From CmP2 sp052084925 (GTDB lineage Bacteria > Actinomycetota > Actinomycetes > Actinomycetales > Micrococcaceae), in contig JBQDEV010000003.1 in NCBI GenBank assembly GCA_052084925.1, forward strand, positions 208,905 to 272,904: a stretch of 64,000 nucleotides of DNA, read 5' to 3'. Every line of letters begins with the position of its first letter. Position 1 is the first letter of the stretch. Both the position numbers and the translations under genes were made by a program. This document shows, piece after piece, positions 60,702 through 64,000 of the stretch. The notes beneath the pieces are model-generated. The model saw only the letters and a program-made list of their open reading frames with translations, searched no databases and was not told the DNA's origin.

Positions 60702-61748
60702 TCACTCCTCGGTATCGTCGGCGTCGGCCGGATCAGCAGCCGCCTCGGCGAACTGCGGCTCGAAGAGCTCTTCGAGCGCGGTGTCGATGGTGGCCTGGTC
60801 GTCCACGTCTCCGGTGGAGACGAAGATCGGGGCGATGCGTTCCAGTACCGCGTACTGGTCGTCCCCGGGCACGGGGCTGATGTCGAATCCGGAGCGTTCG
60901 CCGATCACGGTCTGGGCCAGCTCAAGGTCAATGTCCGCTTCGTCCGCCAGGATCTGTGCGGTCTCATCGGGGTTCTCCAGCGCCCAGGCGCGGGCACGCT
61001 CGTAGGTGTCCACGACCAGCTGGGCCAACTCTGGGGACTCCTCGATGAAGGACTCGGTGGCGTTGAGGAAGCTGTAGGTGTTCAGATCCACGTTGCGGTA
61101 GAACAGGTTCGCCCCCTCGGACTCGGCGGAGGCCATGATCGGATCCAGCCCGGCCCAGGCGTCAACCGAGCCATTCTGCAGGGCGGTGCGGCCATCGGCG
61201 TGTTGCAGGTTCTGCACCTCCACGCTATTCAGATCCACCCCGGCCTCGTCGAGCGCCTGGACGAGGAAGAAGTAGGGGTCGGTGCCGCGGGTGGCGGCCA
61301 CGGAGGCCCCCTCCAGGTCGGCGACCTCGGTGATGTCGGAGTCCTCGGCGGCGACCAGCGCGGTCCACTCCACATTGCCCACCACATCGATGGTCTTGAT
61401 CGGGGTGCCCGTGGAGCGGGAGAGCAGCGCGGCCGAGCCGGCCGTGGAGCCGACGTCGATGGCGTTGGCGCGCAGGTTCTCGTTCGCTTTGTTTGATCCG
61501 GCGGAGAAGACCCACTCGACGTCGACGCCGTCCTCCTCCAGCTCTTCTTCCAGCCAGCCCTGCTCCTTGATGATCAGTGAGAGCGGGTTGTAGGTGGCGT
61601 AGTCGATGCTCAGGGTGTCGGTACTGGAGCCGTTCCCGTCCCCGGTGTTCTCGCCGGATCCACCCTCGCCCGCGCAGGCGGTGAGAGTCAGCGCGGCGGC
61701 GGCCACGGCGGCGATGGATGTGAGCAGGGTGCGAGTGGACTGTGTCAT
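60702..61748 (-). CDS. sulfonate-type ABC transporter substrate-binding lipoprotein (SsuA-like)
   Basis: A 348-residue lipoprotein (lipobox LTAC near residue 25). A type II binding fold follows, beginning LSIDYATYNPLSLIIKEQG and with LEGASVAATRGTDPYFFLVQAL at the ligand cleft. It resembles aliphatic sulfonate/taurine binding proteins. It overlaps the ATPase gene by four bases. The ligand is inferred as an organosulfur compound because of the SAM riboswitch. Confidence 0.9.
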   Translation of the reverse strand: MTQSTRTLLTSIAAVAAAALTLTACAGEGGSGENTGDGNGSSTDTLSIDYATYNPLSLIIKEQGWLEEELEEDGVDVEWVFSAGSNKANENLRANAIDVGSTAGSAALLSRSTGTPIKTIDVVGNVEWTALVAAEDSDITEVADLEGASVAATRGTDPYFFLVQALDEAGVDLNSVEVQNLQHADGRTALQNGSVDAWAGLDPIMASAESEGANLFYRNVDLNTYSFLNATESFIEESPELAQLVVDTYERARAWALENPDETAQILADEADIDLELAQTVIGERSGFDISPVPGDDQYAVLERIAPIFVSTGDVDDQATIDTALEELFEPQFAEAAADPADADDTEE

Positions 61749-62602
61749 GCGTAGACCTCCGAGGGGATGTCGCTAGTGTCAGCGGCGGATGAGTGAGCGG
61801 AATGATGGGTGTCGACGCCGAGGCCGTCGAAGAGCTCGGCGCGTAGAGCAGCCAGCTCGGCCGAGGCGCGGTCGCGGGGGCGGGTGCCGGGCACCTCGAC
61901 GATGCGCTGCACGGTCGCACCCTCCGCGCTGGAGCCGGGAACCTGACCCAGCAGCAGGATCCGGTCTGAGAGCTGCAGTGCCTCGTCGACGTCGTGGGTC
62001 ACGAGCAGGATGGTGGTGTCGGTGCGGGCATGGACATCCAGCAGCAGGTCCTGCATCTTGAGCCGGGTCAGCGCATCGAGAGCGCCGAAAGGCTCGTCCA
62101 GCAGCAGCACGCCGGGGCGGCGAGCCAGCGCCCGGGCCAGGGAGGTGCGCTGGGCCATGCCGCCGGAGACCTCGCGAGGCCGGTGGTCGGCCACATGGCT
62201 GAGCCCCACCAAGCTGAGCAGCTCGTCCACCCGGGCGCGACCGGCCGACGCCGAAGTGCCGCGCGGAAGACCCAGGGTGACGTTGGCGTGGATGGTGCGC
62301 CAAGGCAGCAGCCGCGGCTCCTGGAAACCGACCGCGGTGCGCTCATCGTGGGCGCGGACCGGGGAGCCGTCGATGAGCACCTGACCCGAATTCTCAGTAT
62401 CGAGGCCACCGACGGCACGCAGCAGGGTGGACTTCCCGCAACCGGAGGCGCCGATGATCGAGAGCACCTCACCGGGGCGGACGTCGAGATCGACGTCGCG
62501 CAGCACGGTGCGGTGAGAATCGCCGACCGGGAAGGCACGTCCCACGTGGCGGAATTCGACCGAGAGTTGGGTCGGGGAGTTGACGGATGACGCCGAAGAC
62601 AT
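61745..62602 (-). CDS. sulfonate-type ABC transporter ATP-binding protein (SsuB-like)
   Basis: A 285-residue ATPase with Walker A GASGCGKST, signature VSGGMAQRTSLARAL and Walker B VLLLDEPFGALDALTR, the SsuB/TauB/NrtD pattern. The C-terminal 60 residues are extra. ATG 62602 follows GGAG at ten bases; that GGAG overlaps the P1' strand of the riboswitch, so SAM binding can block initiation. The longer frame to 62698 runs through the riboswitch and is not coding. First gene of the operon. Confidence 0.92.
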   Translation of the reverse strand: MSSASSVNSPTQLSVEFRHVGRAFPVGDSHRTVLRDVDLDVRPGEVLSIIGASGCGKSTLLRAVGGLDTENSGQVLIDGSPVRAHDERTAVGFQEPRLLPWRTIHANVTLGLPRGTSASAGRARVDELLSLVGLSHVADHRPREVSGGMAQRTSLARALARRPGVLLLDEPFGALDALTRLKMQDLLLDVHARTDTTILLVTHDVDEALQLSDRILLLGQVPGSSAEGATVQRIVEVPGTRPRDRASAELAALRAELFDGLGVDTHHSAHSSAADTSDIPSEVYA

Positions 62603-62614
62603 TGAGATCACACT

Positions 62615-62728
62615 CCATCGTTCCTGGCGGTAGCACCCTTGCCCGGTCGTCGATGATGCGAGAACGCATTCGACTGCGGAGGGTTGCTGCGGCGTCAACG
62701 AGCCAGATCTCTCGGCCGCTCTGGATGG
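62615..62728 (-). promoter_or_regulatory. SAM-I (S-box) riboswitch upstream of the sulfonate-type ABC operon
   Basis: The minus strand reads CCATC (P1), AGAGCGGCCGAGAGATCTGG, TGACGCCGCAGCAACCCT, a long variable hairpin arm, then GGGTGCTACCGCCAGGAACG and GATGG (P1'). This matches the S-box core and the element before acs. P1' continues directly into the ribosome binding site of the ATPase gene. Off-switch by translational masking is the likely mode: high SAM, low organosulfur import. Confidence 0.9.
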
Positions 62729-62783
62729 TTACCTGTTCATCCTAGACGTATCAAGGGGGTGTGGGTCAAAAGCGCGTTAACAA

Positions 62784-62819
62784 TGCCCGGGGCGGACCCG
62801 TGAAGATCCGCCCCGGGCA
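62784..62819 (-). terminator. hairpin terminator after the HpaB-like gene
   Basis: A perfect 13-bp stem (TGCCCGGGGCGGA with its complement, 62784-62796 and 62807-62819), 15 bp past the stop on the minus strand, followed by a TTGTTAA stretch. Confidence 0.8.
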
Positions 62820-62834
62820 CTGAGTTGTGCAGGC

Positions 62835-63992
62835 TTAGCTGCGCTTCATATAGGCGTTGATGTCGTTGCTGTTGAACAGGTCTGGCACGGTCCAGCCATC
62901 CAGGTCATATTCGGCCATGCACTGCTCGACCATTCCGTTCATCACGCTGGTGGTGCCGTTGTTCATCGCGTTCATCAGCATCTCGACGCGCACGTTCTCG
63001 TGGTTGCCGGAATAGTTGCGCTCGTAGAGCTCGTGTCGACCGCCGAACTCGGAGCCGATCGCATCCCAGAGCAGCTTCATGAGCTTCACCCGGTCGACCG
63101 CCTCGATGCCGTTCGAGCCGCGCACATACTTGTCGAGGTAGGGGCGGATCTGAGCGTTCTTGAAGTCCAGTGCACCGGAAGGAAGGTAGATCAGCCCGGA
63201 GGCGACATCCTGCTCGATGATCTCCTTGATGCGCGGGTACCCCTGCGCCATGAACATGCGGTAGGCCATGCCGTAGTCCATCTTCGGCAGCACCGACCCA
63301 TTGGGGCCCTCATCGGGGTTGAGCATCATCGCGTCGGCCAGTGCCCAGAACATGTTGCGCCACCCGATGACCTCGCCGGCGCGGGCTTGCACGCCGCGAA
63401 AATCCTTGGTGCCGGCGATCTCCAGGGCCTTCAGCAGCAGTCCGGCGATGAAGTCGAGCTTGACGGCCAGCCGGATGCAACCCTGGAACGTGAACCGCTG
63501 AATGAACCCGGTCTGCGGCATGAATCCGTTGATCTGATCCGGGTCGCCGTAGGCGAAAATGTTCTCCCAGGGCACCAGCACCTTGTCGAAGATGAACACG
63601 GCGTCGTTCTCATCCATCCGCGACGACAGCGGGTAGTCGAATGGCGTACCCGTGACCGCGGCATTCTGCGCGTAGGAGGTGCGGGAGATGAGTTTGATGC
63701 CTGGTGCGTCCATCGGCACGGTGCAGATGATCGCGAACTCCTTCTTCTTGATCGGCAGACCGTAGTGGGAGATGAAGTTGAAGTTGGTGATCGCCGAGCC
63801 GGTGGCCACCACCTTTGCGCCGGAGACGATCACCCCGTTGTCGGTCTCCTTCTCGACGCGCATGAACACGTCCTCAACCTGATCCGGCGGCAGATGCCGA
63901 TCCACGGGTGGGTTGATGATCGCGTGGTTCCAGTACAGGACCTTTTCCGGCTCTTCGCGGTTCGTGGTGAATGACCCTGCTGTGGCGGGTAT
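62835..63992 (-). CDS. HpaB/PheA-like flavin-dependent aromatic hydroxylase (N terminus absent or interrupted)
   Basis: About 385 residues of the oxygenase component of a two-component FADH2-dependent hydroxylase (4-hydroxyphenylacetate 3-monooxygenase or phenol hydroxylase type). VDRHLPPDQV, RVEKETDNG, SGAKVVATGSA, PFDYPLSSRMDENDA, WDAIGSEFGGRHELYE and YDLDGWTVP are conserved. Family length is about 480-520, so 100-140 residues are missing. The frame, read toward the N terminus, holds conserved YWNHAIINPP and then meets an in-frame TGA at 63993-63995, with no ATG in between. Either a frameshift, a nonsense mutation or a sequence error lies near the window edge. It could make catechols for catA. 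Confidence 0.85.
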   Translation of the reverse strand: MPATAGSFTTNREEPEKVLYWNHAIINPPVDRHLPPDQVEDVFMRVEKETDNGVIVSGAKVVATGSAITNFNFISHYGLPIKKKEFAIICTVPMDAPGIKLISRTSYAQNAAVTGTPFDYPLSSRMDENDAVFIFDKVLVPWENIFAYGDPDQINGFMPQTGFIQRFTFQGCIRLAVKLDFIAGLLLKALEIAGTKDFRGVQARAGEVIGWRNMFWALADAMMLNPDEGPNGSVLPKMDYGMAYRMFMAQGYPRIKEIIEQDVASGLIYLPSGALDFKNAQIRPYLDKYVRGSNGIEAVDRVKLMKLLWDAIGSEFGGRHELYERNYSGNHENVRVEMLMNAMNNGTTSVMNGMVEQCMAEYDLDGWTVPDLFNSNDINAYMKRS

Positions 63993-64000
63993 TCACGCTA

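Noticed and set aside
62603..62698. N-terminal extension of the SsuB-like ATPase
   Set aside because: The stretch is the SAM riboswitch; ATG 62602 has its own ribosome binding site.

Overview
The window looks like a chromosomal segment of a high-G+C Gram-positive actinomycete, roughly 63% G+C in most genes. The support is lipobox lipoproteins, an HmuTUV/HtaA-type heme uptake locus, DtxR-like iron boxes, a divergent Lrp/AsnC gene and translationally coupled ATGA operons. Micrococcales (a Brevibacterium-like organism) would fit, but the genus cannot be fixed from the sequence alone. I see no rRNA, tRNA, CRISPR array, insertion sequence or prophage.

Layout: (1) 1-5304: Lrp regulator, an MHS-type MFS permease, a DUF418 membrane protein and a lipoprotein gamma-glutamyltransferase. 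(2) 5359-18417: an iron/heme region. Heme oxygenase and a siderophore-interacting reductase diverge around a DtxR-like box. A second box precedes hmuTUV, a surface protein of unknown fold and two HtaA-like proteins, followed after a hairpin by a DUF916 protein, two paralogous lytic transglycosylases and a convergent small membrane protein. The last HtaA-like protein carries a C-terminal WxL-like domain, which links heme capture to the WxL/DUF916 surface-display system. (3) 18524-34727: a catabolic divergon. The minus arm holds a fused E1alpha-beta dehydrogenase, E2 and two SDRs. The plus arm holds a VOC protein, a GntR/FCD regulator, an SDR, a complete Liv-type ABC importer, a zinc alcohol dehydrogenase, an iron alcohol dehydrogenase and an aldehyde dehydrogenase. 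Four copies of a TTGGATCCAA-type palindrome mark the presumed operators. (4) 34826-43497: KDPG-type aldolase and PfkB kinase divergent from an acetolactate-synthase-like TPP enzyme, then a LysR regulator divergent from a tripartite tricarboxylate transporter and an atypical SDR. (5) 43522-48692: ferric-chelate ABC importer with a co-directional NtaA-type flavin monooxygenase and a DtxR-like box. (6) 48842-54205: a lower-G+C block with a GntR/FCD regulator divergent from an HpaI aldolase, a nitrilase-family amidase and a TRAP transporter; two perfect palindromes lie between. (7) 54302-64000: acetyl-CoA synthetase behind a SAM-I riboswitch, a DUF4143-type ATPase preceded by five repeats with an exact 22-bp period, OsmC, catechol 1,2-dioxygenase, a sulfonate-type ABC importer behind a second SAM-I riboswitch, and an HpaB-like aromatic hydroxylase interrupted near the window edge.

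Functionally the window combines iron/heme acquisition, transport-plus-catabolism modules for organic acids or alcohols, an aromatic arm (HpaB-like hydroxylase, catechol cleavage) and sulfur acquisition under S-adenosylmethionine control. The most novel-looking parts are the HtaA-WxL/DUF916/transglycosylase locus, the riboswitch in front of acs, the 22-bp repeat array, and the ferric-chelate importer with an NTA-monooxygenase-like enzyme.
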